64,000 bases of DNA, taken from positions 2,666,001 through 2,730,000 of the forward strand of contig CP096136.1 of assembly GCA_023213215.1 (NCBI GenBank), read 5' to 3'. Shown piece by piece: positions 1 through 11,371 of the stretch (the stretch's first letter is position 1; the number at the start of each line of letters is the position of its first letter). The notes under the pieces are model-generated. The model was not told the DNA's origin and did not search any database. It was given only the letters and a program-made list of their open reading frames with translations. Position numbers and translations under genes: made by a program. The stretch comes from Flavobacterium sp. JAD_PAG50586_2. GTDB taxonomy: Bacteria > Bacteroidota > Bacteroidia > Flavobacteriales > Flavobacteriaceae.

Positions 1-1864
1 ACTTTTTCAATATCATATCCTATTCCGTTGTCTTCAACAGCAATGTAAAAGGTGTTTTCATTTTGACTGCAGGAAACCAAAATTTCAGAGCATTCAGCGT
101 GCTTAAGTGCATTGTTGATTAATTCCTGTACTATTCTGTAAATATTGATCTGATTTGGAATGGGGATGTCCTGAGTGATGCCAAAAGATTGGAATTCAAT
201 TTTAACGGATTCCGAATGAAGCAGATGGCATAAGTCGCTTACCGCATTTTCCAAACCTAATTTCAGTAACGACTCAGGTACCAGATTATATGATATTTGC
301 TGCAACTCATTTATGGATGTGCCTAATAATTGATTAATATTCTCTAAATTCCCATTGTAGCTGGTGTCACTCGGTTTAAGATGGGATAATTTAATCTTTA
401 AGGCCGAAAGCTTACTGCCGATTCCGTCGTGCAATTCTCTTGCAATCCTTTTTCGTTCCAATTCCTCACCATCCATCATTGCTTGTATTACCTCTAGTTC
501 TTTTTGATTTTTTAAAATCCGGATCTCCTGCTTATTCTTTAAATATTTTTCCTTTATCAATTGATTTTTCTTTCGTTGGTATAATAGAATAAATAGAATC
601 AGAATTAATAATACCATAGTGGTTATGCCGAAAATACTGTATTTTAACCTATTGTTTTGTGCCTTTAATTCGGCACTGTTTTTTTGAATTTTTAATTGGT
701 TGATTTTAATTGTATTCTCTTTATTTTTGAATTCCGCTTCAAGATCGGCAATTTCATTTTTATATGAAATTTGGTTCAGGCTGTCATTCAAAACCATATA
801 TTTTTCGAAGTATTCTAAAGCTTTTGGATAATCATTCAGTTGTTTGTATATCAGAGCAAGTTCTTTAGTATAGGGTACTTGGTCTTCTATATTAATATGC
901 TTATGATTCAATGTTTCAATCAATAGATCTTTCGCTGCTGTATATTTTTTTGAAGCCTTAAGATGTCGAATTTTAATAGATTGAACCTTATATCCGCATA
1001 GTAATCATTGGTGCTGCGTGCTAAAGCGATTCCTTTATCATAGATTTTAATTTCACTTGCATAGTCTTTGCGTTCATGAAGAAGCGCGCCTTCGGCAAAA
1101 TAGTACTCCAGGTACAAATTGGGGTCCATGTTTTTTTTAAGTAATGATTTGGCTTTGGATAAAAAGTACTCTCCCTTTTTACTATTTTTTTGAACCGAGA
1201 GCACTTCCGTATAGAATAAATAGGTTTCTATTAAATCTTTTTCATACCCCGCATTATTAATTGGTTTTTCTTCTAGAGTCTTTATTGACAAATCCAGATA
1301 ATCTGCTGCCTGGGTTATATCGTCATTATTATAAAAGACCAAAGCAATAAGTTTATACAAAAATGCTAATTCCTGATTATTGTTGGCCTTTTTTGCCAGC
1401 GGAATTGCTTTAGTGGTAAAAATTTTTATAGCTTCTAGTGTTTTATTTTGTCTTTGAAGGAATAATCCAATATTGGAATAAATTTTGGTCCGGATAGAAT
1501 ATACTTCATTGCTGTTGTATTTTTTTAACTTATCGTTAGCTGCCTGTAGTTCTTTTACCGATGCCTCAGATAATTCTAGATTAATGGCATTATAGTAGAG
1601 CGAAATATCCTTTAAATAGGCATTGTCATTTATTAACTTATTGGCTTTCTGTAGGTGTTTTTTACTAAGGTTTTTGTTTTTGTTTTTTCCATAAATCAAC
1701 GAAAGTTTAAAGTGTACAATAGATTTTAAACTATCTGATTGTGGTTTAGAAAGAAGGGTATTCAGACTGTCAATTATTTTTTTATCGGTCTTTGATAACT
1801 GAAACTCTTGTGAAAAGCAAGTGAAAGAAATTAATAAGGCAACGATAGCAAGAAGATTTTTCAT
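1..1864 (-). CDS. TPR-containing sensor histidine kinase (frameshifted, C-terminus off the window)
   Basis: The protein starts at 1864 with a Sec signal peptide (MKNLLAIVALLISFTCFS); the in-frame ATG at 1885 gives an unnatural leader. A periplasmic region of TPR-like helices follows, then one membrane segment (encoded around 590-660), a coiled coil, an H-box with E-L-H-D-G-I-G (about 425-460) and an ATPase N-box (N-N-A-L-K-H). This is the NarX/DesK type of kinase (HisKA_3 plus HATPase_c). The reading frame breaks at a run of seven T at 945-951; one more T restores L-Q-K-K-Y-T-A-A-K and an open frame to position 1. The G2 box and any partner regulator lie left of the window. A palindrome and a -7 element sit just upstream. 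The kinase family is clear; its signal is unknown. Confidence 0.85.
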
Positions 1865-1882
1865 TATTGATAATATATCTTC

Positions 1883-1945
1883 CAAATTTAAGAATCTAAA
1901 ATGGATTTCTTTTTTGTTTCAAAATAACTTACCTGATATCAGGTA
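1883..1945 (-). promoter_or_regulatory. Kinase promoter with upstream palindrome
   Basis: On the minus strand TAAATTTG (1883-1890) matches the Bacteroidota -7 consensus TAnnTTTG and leaves a leader of about 15 nt before the ATG at 1864. The perfect 16-bp palindrome TACCTGATATCAGGTA lies at 1930-1945, between this kinase and the divergent lipoprotein at 2059. It is the best copy of a motif seen four times in the first 12 kb, so autoregulation is possible. Confidence 0.5.
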
Positions 1946-2058
1946 GTTCAAATTACCCTATTTAAGTTATTTTAATCGGTGTGCCATTATAGTAATTTTG
2001 AAGTCAAATCCTCAAGCGGATTTAATTAAATATTATCCACACTTTTAAAAATTGTAAA

Positions 2059-2439
2059 ATGAAAAAATTAATGTTAAAATCGGTTTTATTACTATCTATC
2101 CTATTCTGCGCGTGTAGCAGTGACGATAATGATTCAGGAGGAAACAGTTATCCAAAAGAGGTAAGCATAACCTATAAGGTGAGCAGTTCAAATACCACAT
2201 CTGCACAGGCAGTTTCCTATAAAAATGCGACTGGCGGTATGGCAACAGTTACAAATGTAGCCCTTCCGTATACTATAACCGTTAACCGAACAGTAAATGA
2301 AGGTGATGATGCATCCATTGGATATTCATCAGCAAATGCGAGTGCCAATGTAACGCTACAGATTCTTGTAGATAATTCAGTTGTGAAAACCCAAAATTTC
2401 ACTGTGGGAACCGGAGCAATTCAATATCTATTTGAGTAA
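2059..2439 (+). CDS. Small lipoprotein with MmpS-like beta domain
   Basis: The 126-aa protein has a lipoprotein signal peptide ending in the lipobox L-F-C-A-C, then a Ser/Asp/Gly linker (SSDDNDSGGNS). The rest is one small beta-sandwich-like domain: V-S-I-T-Y-K-V, a central V-A-L-P-Y-T-I-T-V block, and a hydrophilic strand ending V-D-N-S-V-V-K-T. The order and spacing resemble MmpS-type accessory domains, but that is a motif-level impression. It stands alone between a divergent kinase and a clear terminator at 2601. It is probably anchored in the periplasm or outer membrane; no function can be assigned. Confidence 0.75.
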   Translation: MKKLMLKSVLLLSILFCACSSDDNDSGGNSYPKEVSITYKVSSSNTTSAQAVSYKNATGGMATVTNVALPYTITVNRTVNEGDDASIGYSSANASANVTLQILVDNSVVKTQNFTVGTGAIQYLFE

Positions 2440-2600
2440 TACAGAATAGTAATTTAATTCTGTCATTTAAGAATTGCTTATCAATGGCAGGTATTAATAT
2501 TGCCACAAACAAATAGCTTTTTACAGCTTTTTGCTGTCGTAATTAATGATAGGATTTATTATCAAAACTTATCTACACATCATAATGTTATTGGATGGAT

Positions 2601-2628
2601 AAAAAGATGCTGCGAGGCATCTTTTTTA
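2601..2628 (+). terminator. Rho-independent terminator of the 2059 lipoprotein gene
   Basis: AAAGATGC and GCATCTTT pair around the loop TGCGAG, followed by a T-rich tail. It lies 160 bp after the lipoprotein stop codon. Confidence 0.8.
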
Positions 2629-3172
2629 TTTTGGTATCGGAATTGCCGACATACAGAAAAATTATCAATTAGTTGATTTACTTATTGAATATCAGTTATT
2701 TAATTATTTTAAAAGAATGTGGAAGTTTAAAATACCAACAGAACTTTAACTTCCTTCGGCGTTACTAATTTTAACCTAAAAACTTCTAACTTTCTAAATC
2801 TTCCACATCTTTTACTTTCAAGCAACTTATGCACTTTAACATAAAATCTACACTTGTCATGTTAAAAAATCTTCATAAGTAATTGTATGATTTCTTGATG
2901 CAAAGCTATTTCACTAATGCAACATTTAAAATCCCTTAATAATGGTAATTTTTAATACCTCTAAACAGGTATTTTATTTAGGATTCATACTCTTTAACTT
3001 TGAGAACACTATGCAGTATAGGCTTCTTTCATGAAAAACACATTACCACTACTATTCTTGAACTTATGCATTTTCTCTTGAGTATCTTTCAATCAGTGGA
3101 AATAAAACATCATTTAAAATTGTTAAAGAGTAATCAATTTGTTTTATGATTTTTAATTTAAAATTTAATCTA
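2629..3172. other. Intergenic region with palindrome, -7 element and a signal-peptide remnant
   Basis: No full gene is present. TACCTCTAAACAGGTA (2956-2971) is the second copy of the TACCT-N6-AGGTA palindrome, and TAACTTTG (2995-3002) is a good -7 element for the gene at 3173. Between them and that gene, 3031-3081 reads M-K-N-T-L-P-L-L-F-L-N-L-C-I-F-S-stop, which looks like the leftover signal peptide of another secreted protein. Confidence 0.5.
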
Positions 3173-6055
3173 ATGAAGAAACACATATTACTTTTTTTTC
3201 TGAGTTTATGTAGTTTATCTTGTTATTCACAAAGAGAGGCCAATATTTGGTATTTTGGTGTTAATGCAGGTATAGATTTTAATACGGGCTTACCGGTTGA
3301 TCTGAATAATGGAATTATTAGAACCAACGAAGGTTGTGCCACTATATGCAATAGTTCTGGTCAATTATTATTTTATACTGACGGGGTTAATGTCATAGAT
3401 AGAAATCATAATCTAATGCCTAATGGCAGCAATTTAGATGGTGATTATTCTAGTACACAGTCGTCAATTATAGTCCCAAAACCCAATAACAACAGTATTT
3501 ATTATATTTTTACTGTAGCAGCCATAGCTGGCGAGAAAGGGCTAAGATATAGTGAGGTTGATATGAATCTTAACAATGGTTTTGGAGATGTTACTAGTTT
3601 GAAGAATGTCTTTATTTCTACTCCTGTTTGTGAAAAGGTTTGCGCCATAAAAAATGCTGCTGGTGATGGATATTGGATTGTGTCACATTCTTTTGGAGAT
3701 AATAAGTTCTTATCTATAGAAGTGAATGAATCTGGAATTGGTAACGTCAAATTTACTCCAATAGGTACAGTTATCGATATTAATTTACCTTTTGGTGTTT
3801 ATACTTCTCAAGGACATTTAAAAATTTCTTCAGATGGCACCAAATTGGTTTGTGTAAATGGATATAATGACGTTCAGTTATTTGAATTTGATACTGCAAC
3901 TGGAGTCGTAAGTAATGTAAGAACTGTAAACAACAGTAACAATTATTATTGTTATGGAGCTGAATTTTCACAATCTGGTGATAAATTGTACCTGACTGCA
4001 GGTGGTAAAGTCCTACAATATGATTTAACTGCTGTAAACATACCTAATTCAGAAATGGTAATCCATCACTCTTATACAACTTTTGGCGCTTTACAAATGG
4101 CTTCAGATGGCAAAATATATTGCGCTAAAATTAGAGAGGTTGCAGAAAGCCAGAGTTATTTGAGCGTTATAAATAATCCGGAAGCGTCCGGAGTCGGTTG
4201 TCAATTTCAATTGAATCAAGTGGGATTAACTGGTACATCAATAATAGGCCTGCCTCAGTCAATACAATCCATTTTTGATGTAAGCATCATAGCCGACAGT
4301 ACGTGCGAAACTAATGCAACATTATTTTCAGTAAACGGAAACCTTCCTGTTCTTTCTGCCATTTGGGATTTTGGTGATGGTACCACTTCAACCAGTTTAA
4401 ACCCTACTCACTTATACAATTCAGCTGGAAGTTATACAGTATCAGCAACTTTCACAACAGCAAAAGGCAATTTGACAAAAACTAAAGTAATAAACATTTT
4501 ACCCAATCCGACAGCAAATCCAGTGAATCCGATAAATTTGTGTGCTGCAATAAATTCAGTTTATAATTTAGGAATACTCAATCCCTCCATTATTGGGAAT
4601 CAGCCTATCAATGGTATTGCATTATCTTATTTCTCCTCTATTACTGATGTTATAGATCATAAAAATGAATTACCCTATTTACAAAATTTGCCCGTGGGAA
4701 TATCTACTTTCTATGCGAAGGTGTATAGTTTTAATAATTTTAATTGTTATGGCGTAACTACCGTTGTAATCAATCTAACTGAGCAACCAATTCTAAAAGC
4801 TAATTTGAAATTACTGGCCTGTGATAGTTTCCCATATATTGATATCGGAACATTTGATTTAAATACAATTAATAATGAGATTGTGGAAGATCCAAACAAT
4901 TATTCTATAACTTATCATTTAACGCAGGTTGACGCACTATCAGATAGTAATGCAGTTGCATTAAATTACACTACTGCTTCGATGGTTGAGGTGCTGTATG
5001 TTAGAGTAGAGAATACCAGTAATCCCACTTGCTTTTCAATAGAAACAATAGCTTTAAAAGTTATTCGGGAACCAATTATAGCAGTAATTTCAGATTTATT
5101 TGCCTGCGAGGATACTTTGCCTACTGATGGTGCAATTCGTTTTGATTTGAGTATAAAGGATTTAGAAATATTAAATGGTCAATCCGGAACACAGTTTGAT
5201 GTTGACTATTATTTAACAAGCTCAGATGCCCAGAATGATGTTAATCCTTTAAATCAATTTTTTATAAATAGTACAAATCCTCAAACCCTGTATGTTAGAG
5301 TATTTAATATTGAGGCACGAAATTGTTATAAGATAGGCTCTTTTTATTTAAATGTTAATCCAAAACCTGATTTTTTGTTTGATTCCATATATACAATTTG
5401 TGAAGGAAGTAATGCTATTTCCATATCGGCGCCTAATGGTTTCTCACATTATCAGTGGTCTAATGGTGCTGTAATACCCAAGACAACAATTTCTCAACCA
5501 GGTAATTATACTCTTACGGTTGGACAACAGTATGGGGATTTACGTTGTGAAACCACTAAAAACTTCACTGTAGTGGAATCTGAGGTAGCAACAATAGTAG
5601 AAATTGAAATTTCAGATTTTAATGGTAATGACAATGTGATTTCGGTAAATGTCAATGGTTCAGGAAATTATGAATATTCAGTAGATGGTATTCATTATCA
5701 AGACTCTAATGTTTTTTATGGTCTTGGCACCGGAGAATACATTGTTTTTGTGAGGGATAAAAATGGTTGTGGAATTATTCAGGAAAGGATCTATTTATTA
5801 GATTATCCTAAGTTTTTCACACCCAATGGGGATGGAATTAATGACTATTGGAGAATAGAATTTTCTGCTTTTGAACCCAACTTAAAAGTTGAAATTTTTG
5901 ACAGATATGGTAAGCTGATAAAGGATTTAAATGCGGACTCGATAGGATGGAATGGCAAATTAAATGATAGACTGCTTCCATCTGATGATTATTGGTTTGT
6001 AGTACTAAGAGAGAATGGTAAACAATACAGGGGTCATTTTAGTTTGAAAAGATAA
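3173..6055 (+). CDS. T9SS type B surface protein with PKD domain
   Basis: The start at 3173 gives a good signal peptide (MKKHILLFFLSLCSLSCYS); an earlier ATG at 3146 would spoil it. The first 370 residues form a propeller-like region opening with N-I-W-Y-F-G, a pattern common in Bacteroidota T9SS cargo. A PKD domain follows (I-W-D-F-G-D-G-T-T-S, near residue 400), then several beta-rich modules. The last 80 residues are a type B (CHU_C/gliding-motility-associated) sorting domain: F-F-T-P-N-G-D-G-I-N-D-Y-W, then I-F-D-R-Y-G-K and W-N-G-K. The protein is expected to cross the outer membrane by T9SS and stay on the surface. It is a single gene; the ligand is unknown. Confidence 0.9.
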   Translation: MKKHILLFFLSLCSLSCYSQREANIWYFGVNAGIDFNTGLPVDLNNGIIRTNEGCATICNSSGQLLFYTDGVNVIDRNHNLMPNGSNLDGDYSSTQSSIIVPKPNNNSIYYIFTVAAIAGEKGLRYSEVDMNLNNGFGDVTSLKNVFISTPVCEKVCAIKNAAGDGYWIVSHSFGDNKFLSIEVNESGIGNVKFTPIGTVIDINLPFGVYTSQGHLKISSDGTKLVCVNGYNDVQLFEFDTATGVVSNVRTVNNSNNYYCYGAEFSQSGDKLYLTAGGKVLQYDLTAVNIPNSEMVIHHSYTTFGALQMASDGKIYCAKIREVAESQSYLSVINNPEASGVGCQFQLNQVGLTGTSIIGLPQSIQSIFDVSIIADSTCETNATLFSVNGNLPVLSAIWDFGDGTTSTSLNPTHLYNSAGSYTVSATFTTAKGNLTKTKVINILPNPTANPVNPINLCAAINSVYNLGILNPSIIGNQPINGIALSYFSSITDVIDHKNELPYLQNLPVGISTFYAKVYSFNNFNCYGVTTVVINLTEQPILKANLKLLACDSFPYIDIGTFDLNTINNEIVEDPNNYSITYHLTQVDALSDSNAVALNYTTASMVEVLYVRVENTSNPTCFSIETIALKVIREPIIAVISDLFACEDTLPTDGAIRFDLSIKDLEILNGQSGTQFDVDYYLTSSDAQNDVNPLNQFFINSTNPQTLYVRVFNIEARNCYKIGSFYLNVNPKPDFLFDSIYTICEGSNAISISAPNGFSHYQWSNGAVIPKTTISQPGNYTLTVGQQYGDLRCETTKNFTVVESEVATIVEIEISDFNGNDNVISVNVNGSGNYEYSVDGIHYQDSNVFYGLGTGEYIVFVRDKNGCGIIQERIYLLDYPKFFTPNGDGINDYWRIEFSAFEPNLKVEIFDRYGKLIKDLNADSIGWNGKLNDRLLPSDDYWFVVLRENGKQYRGHFSLKR

Positions 6056-6151
6056 ATTGATCTTTAGAGTACACCAACTTATATTCCACATTCTAAATGC
6101 CTTTCGAATAAATGTCCCATATTTTGATGTAACTGATTTGCCATTTAAATC

Positions 6152-6568
6152 TTAAAAAAACAGTCCACCAATAATAATCCCCCTACCACCTTCTTCAGGG
6201 CTTATCCCATTAAGTGTTGTATTAGATTCATTATTAAGTTCTATTATTGGTCTTGACTTCCCATCATCAGTTGTATTCACACCTCTTCCATTCAGTTTCC
6301 AACCTGTTTCAGTGTACCAAAGTATTCTAGTATTTCTGAACATTCTTTTTCCAAAAGGAATTGGGAAACCAACTAAAATTCTATCTCTACTATTTTCATT
6401 CTCAATTATTATCGCTTTTGTCCTAATGATATCGAATTTTTCGATTTTGGTAAATCCAAGACAAAATATTGCAATCAATGTCGGACTTAAAAATCCCCAA
6501 AAAAGTATCTTCATTTTTTTATAGCGAATTTCTGCTTCTTGTAACCTTTCCAAGATTTCTTTTTCCAT
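6152..6568 (-). CDS. Hypothetical single-pass membrane protein
   Basis: The 138-aa protein begins with a charged coiled-coil-like helix (residues 1-20) and one transmembrane segment (about 23-40, LFWGFLSPTLIAIFCLGF). An extracytoplasmic beta-rich domain follows, carrying I-R-T-K-A-I-I-I-E-N and a Gly-rich tail (G-G-R-G-I-I-I-G-G). I do not recognise the family with certainty. It is convergent with the T9SS gene at 3173. Confidence 0.65.
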   Translation of the reverse strand: MEKEILERLQEAEIRYKKMKILFWGFLSPTLIAIFCLGFTKIEKFDIIRTKAIIIENENSRDRILVGFPIPFGKRMFRNTRILWYTETGWKLNGRGVNTTDDGKSRPIIELNNESNTTLNGISPEEGGRGIIIGGLFF

Positions 6569-6626
6569 TTTAAAATTATATTATTGTGTAACATTATTTG
6601 GAACAACGAAATGCAAAAAGTATGTT

Positions 6627-7141
6627 CTAAAGTTTTCTGTTTAATCCTAACTGAAAATAAAAAGGGATTGTAGGTTCGGTTTTAAAATCTTCTTGTATTA
6701 CTTTACCAAACTTTAAAGTCAAATCATTTTTTTTGAAAGAAACTCCAGAGTGTAAACCATATAAAAAGTTTCCCCCTCTTGGAATGTACCATCCATTTTT
6801 AATATCCGGGTAGTATTCTTGAGCTAGTTCACTATGCTTTACATGAGTTGTAATTGCTTTGTCAAAGCCGAGTTCGCCAGCAACATACCACTTTGGTTTG
6901 TAAAGACCTGCCAAAGCTGAGAATTCACTTCCAAAATTTAAAAACCGAGCCATTACATTTTCATATCTTCTAAAAATCCCATGGGCTTTAAGAGTTGCAG
7001 AAAAATGACCTATCTTAATTATTTCTGCTTGTGCTCCAATTTTAGTTTTGAAATCATCAAAGATTTTTTTCCAAAAGGAATTGAGAACTGAGTATTTAAA
7101 ACCAGAGGCAAGGAATTACTTATGCAAAGTATTAATGATAA
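6627..7141 (-). pseudogene. Truncated outer-membrane beta-barrel protein
   Basis: From 6953 an open frame encodes a porin-like beta-barrel C-terminus (F-Y-F-Q-L-G-L-N at the end). Upstream codons extend it, and one added base in the T7 run at 7064-7070 joins the frame L-V-L-N-T-Q-F-S-I-P-F-G-K-K, typical of Bacteroidota outer-membrane barrels. The frame then meets a stop at 7142-7144, with no signal peptide or start codon before it. This looks like the 3' part of a gene whose 5' end has been lost, so it is likely a real remnant besides the frameshift. Confidence 0.6.
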
Positions 7142-7547
7142 CTAAAATACCTGATAAAAGGTACAAAAAAATACCTTTTTTTGGTGATTTGAGATAACGT
7201 TTCAGAAACCTACTTTTGAATAATATATTCATAAAAATAGATTTGTTTTTCACCTATTAAAATTTAAGAAAGAGATTTTTAGGATGAATTTTTAAGAATA
7301 ACTCGGAATGTAGTTTGGGCAATAATGATTTTCTCAAACCACTGAAATAAACTTGTATCCAAACCCAAGATGCAATAATAGAAACTTCTGGTTATGATTT
7401 GTTAGGTAAAAAAGTCCTGGCGTTAACCAAATTTCAAATGATGTAGTTAATGTTTCAAACCTTGCACAAGGAATATATCATTAAAGTAATTGGAGATAAT
7501 TAAAAAATTCTTCATTCAAAATTTATTAAAAATTAAAAACAAACGTT
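7142..7547. other. Degenerate region with palindrome and sorting-domain remnant
   Basis: TACCTGATAAAAGGTA (7148-7163) is the third copy of the palindrome. From about 7385 to 7535 the plus strand is a decayed copy of the type A sorting-domain coding sequence found at 9690-9850: it shares 'gtttcaaaccttgcacaagg', 'attaaagtaattggagat' and 'tttattaaaaat', with short deletions and a premature stop. It is probably left by duplication or recombination between neighbouring T9SS genes. Confidence 0.65.
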
Positions 7548-9850
7548 ATGAAAAAATTACTATCAATTCTTCTGTTATTACTTTGTCAATTTTCATTCGC
7601 TCAATTAGAAATCATAGGATCTAAAGAGTATGGTAGTCTTCTCTGCCTAACTTATGATCCAATAGTCCCCAATAAAATATATGCTGTGACATACGGAAAC
7701 CATATTGTTGTCTCGGAAGATAATGGCGAAAACTGGAGTGTGTTCTATACGATTCCTTCTAATAATTTCGACCAGAAGTGGATAGGTTTGCTAAAATTCC
7801 ATACTAATAACCTATTATCATATGTCGTGGGCGAGTTAAATGGCAATAAAATATACATCTTAGATATAAATTCGAAACAAATTATTCGTGAGTACGCCTG
7901 TCCTATTCCTGACATAGCAGATAATAGCAATATATCGTCGTATGCATTCTATAATGATGATACGTTAATAGTACAACAACATTTCGAGGTGGGCGGTGCT
8001 TTGAGAGCGAAAGTCTATTATACCAATGTTGGTGGTAATTCATGGGATACAATCTACTATAACATAGACTATGGTTCAATTTTTCCAAATGGCGTGTACA
8101 TAGCACCTAATAATCCTCAAAAAGTATTTATTGCGCGACATGGCGGTCTCGATCCTGCTGATTATGGCGGCTTACTTATTTCAGAAGATGCAGGACAAAC
8201 TTGGGAAGAAAAATTATCAGGCGTCGATTTAAGTGCTATGGCATTTCACCCGAACAATCCAGACGATATTCTTTTGGGCTCTTGGTATGCTTCGTTTACA
8301 CAAAATCTATATCGATCTATTGATGGAGGTGATAATTGGGATGCAGTAGACCAAAATTGGTCTAACGAAGTGCCAAGTGGAATTTTTGTAATTAAATATA
8401 GCCCCACAAACGTTAATCACATTATTGTAACAGGACTCAATGAAATTGTCAGAACCTATGACAACTTTCAAACGAAGGAAGTTATTCACTATGAGAACGA
8501 TATAAACAACCTGAATAATTACTATTATGGAAGCCATCTTTCATTTAATCCGTTCAACACCAATCAACTGCTAATTGTGAACAATGATTATTCTCTGATT
8601 TCAAATGACAGTGGATCAACCGTTTCTAAAATCGATATTCCATACTTTTTTCACAAAATGGCCAACTAAATTTCTTCAAAAATGATACTGGTAGTCACTT
8701 ATACTATTCAGTGCATAATGGTTTTAGTCATCGAAATCTAAGTACTCAAGCGGAAGCAGCATATCTTACAGTTCCACTTCAATTTCTTTCCAATACATTC
8801 AAACAATTCTACAGTGATGAGCATGTTGAAGGAAGAATCTATGCTTCATTCCAAGGTCCGATGAGTTCCGGTATTGGGGTAAGCAACGATCATGGAGAAA
8901 ATATTTTCGGTTTTCAATCGCCAAAAATCTACATGCACGAAATAATCTCACAACCAAGTAACCGTAATGTTTTATTTTGTTCGTTATCCGATGATTGGGC
9001 GCATTGTGATCTTGTTAGGTTTGATATCAGTGATGTCGATAACATTCAACAAACAACTATTGCATTACCTGAGCAAGGATTTTTAAGTGATATACATTTT
9101 GATATCAATAATAACGTTGTTATGTGGATTGCTCTAGCAAACCACATCTATAAATCAAATGACAATGGTTTGACTTGGACTCCTCAAAACCTCGGTTTAG
9201 AATTATTAACTACTAATGATGTGATTAATAAAATTTGTCAAAACCCTTTAAATCCATCACAGTTAACTATTGCAACTACAAAAGGTGTATTCACATCCAC
9301 AAACCAAGGAGGAAGTTGGACTCAATTATCTTCGTTATATACTGATTACGTCAAACATTCTGCATCTAATGATAATCATTTAGTAGCCATAACTTATGAT
9401 GGTGAATTTACATCTCTTGACCTGAGGCTCTCTAATGACCAGGGTACTACATGGAGTCAAGTAGAAAGAGAGGATATACTTTATGTTAACTCCGATAGAA
9501 AAAGCACAGCAGTTGACTTTGATGGGGACTCAGCCGTTTTCTATATTGGAACTTATGATCTTGGAGTTTTAAAATACACCATTGATTTGACTACTTTAGG
9601 GCAAAATGAAATTGAAAATAATTTACAAGTAATTATTTCTCCGAACCCAGCTCAAAACATCCTAAACATCCTAACCCAAGAAACAATCAAAGAAGTTTCT
9701 GTTTATGATCTGTTAGGGAAAAAAGTAACCGTTAATCAAATTTCTACTAATGCAATTGATGTTTCAAACCTTGCACAAGGAATATATATCATTAAAGTAA
9801 TTGGAGATAATGATAAAACATTTACCAAAAAGTTTATTAAAAATAATTAA
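7548..9850 (+). CDS. T9SS type A Asp-box/BNR beta-propeller protein (frameshifted)
   Basis: It starts with a signal peptide (MKKLLSILLLLLCQFSFA). The body is a propeller of the sialidase/VPS10/GH74-like type with repeated Asp boxes: S-E-D-N-G-E-N-W, S-E-D-A-G-Q-T-W, S-I-D-G-G-D-N-W, S-N-D-N-G-L-T-W and S-N-D-Q-G-T-T-W. The last 75 residues are a type A T9SS sorting domain (I-S-P-N-P-A-Q-N-I-L through Y-D-L-L-G-K-K to T-K-K-F-I-K-N-N). The frame breaks at a T6 run (8646-8651); one more T gives P-Y-F-F-S-Q-N-G-Q-L and a 767-aa protein. It is probably a secreted carbohydrate-binding or carbohydrate-active propeller; the catalytic activity is not proven. Confidence 0.85.
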
Positions 9851-9851
9851 T

Positions 9852-11371
9852 ATGAAAATAGTAAGAGTTATAATATTAGCAAGGTTTATAGTGCTTATTG
9901 CAATTTTTGCAATACCATTAACAGTGCTTTCCCAGCAAACTAGAAAAGTTTTGTTTTTAGGGAATAGCTATACCTACGTGAACGACCTGCCTCAAATAGT
10001 TTCAGCACTAGCCACAAATACGGGTGATGTTTTTATATACGATAGTAATTCAATTGGGGGTTACACTCTCGAGGATCATCGCGCTAGCATCATATCACAA
10101 AATAAGATTATGTCTAATGACTGGGATTATATTGTGTTGCAGGAGCAAAGTCAACGACCCGCTTTTGGTGTTCCACTTGCATTTTTTAACGCTTTTGGAG
10201 ATTTGAAATCTTTTATCAGACTAAATAAACCCTGTGCCCAAATTACGTCTTTTATGACTTGGGGATACCAGAATGGAGATTCGCAAAATTGCGGAACTAA
10301 CCCAAGTGTTTGCACCTATGCCGGCATGGATGACCTGATACGCGAAAGATATATGGAATTTTCAGATGTATTTGAATCAGAAGTTACCCCGGTTGGCGTG
10401 GTTTGGCGCTATATCAAAGAAAACCACCCAAACATTAATTTATATCAATCGGACGGCAGTCATCCATCACTTGCAGGTTCCTATTTGGCTGCTTGTTGTT
10501 TTTATACCTCACTATTCAGGAAAGACCCTACTTTAATTACGAATAACTATGGTTTGGACGCCACAACAGCGTCATTAATCAGAAATGCTACCAAATCTAT
10601 CGTTTACAACCAAATGTCAGCTTGGTATATCGGAAGGTATGTGCCAAATTCGTCTTTTAATTATATTATTGGGAATGGTCCGAATGAGGTTGTAATAAAA
10701 TATATTGCTCCAACCTACAGAAATTCAGTTCTTTGGGAGTTCGGAGACGGTGCAACGTCTACAGCAATGCTGCCAAGCCACAGTTATGCAGCAGACGGTA
10801 CTTATACCCTTCGGCTTACTTCAAAAAAATGCTACCTGGGCCAGGACATCGAATCGGTTTTTGAGCGTACCGTTACATTTTGTGCGCACCAGAATACAAT
10901 CCTTCCGGATGATTTAATTCTTTGTCCTTCAACCACGGATACCATTTGGACACAGGCGGCAGACAGTTATCAATGGTTAGATTACCTGGGTAACCCAATT
11001 GCTGGTGCTACCAATCAGTCATTAGAAGTTTATTCGGGATATTACAGTGTCATAACATCGATTAATGGTTGTACCGAAAGATCTCCGGATGTCCTTGTTG
11101 ACGGATGGATGCAATGCGATTTAGGTACTGATGATTTTGATAAACCACTTCAAATAATGATTTCCCTAATCCAGCTCAAAACATCCTAAACCTCCAAACG
11201 CAGGAAACTATAAAAGAAGTTTCTATTTACGACATCATTGGCAAAAAAGTAACAGTGAATCAAGTTGATACAAATAATATTGATGTTTCGCGCCTATCAG
11301 CTGGAATATACCTCATCAAAGTAATTGGAGAAAATAACAAAACCTTTACATCAAAATTTATTAAAGAATAG
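9852..11371 (+). CDS. Secreted SGNH-like hydrolase with PKD domain and T9SS type A tail (frameshifted)
   Basis: The start at 9852, two bases after the previous stop codon, gives a signal peptide ending T-V-L-S-Q. Block I of an SGNH/GDSL-like hydrolase follows (L-F-L-G-N-S-Y-T), with a likely catalytic Asp/His pair in S-D-G-S-H-P-S-L-A-G. A PKD domain appears at W-E-F-G-D-G-A-T-S. The sorting domain is out of frame: adding one C to the CCC at 11164-11166 restores I-S-P-N-P-A-Q-N-I-L-N through F-I-K-E and ends at 11371 (506 aa). The tail is a close relative of the one in the previous gene, so the pair probably arose by module exchange and is likely co-transcribed. Substrate unknown. Confidence 0.8.

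Noticed and set aside
6345..7085. 18-bp identical sequence (tttttccaaaaggaattg) at two places
   Set aside because: Both copies encode I-P-F-G-K in AT-rich coding sequence; chance codon similarity explains it better than a recombination junction.
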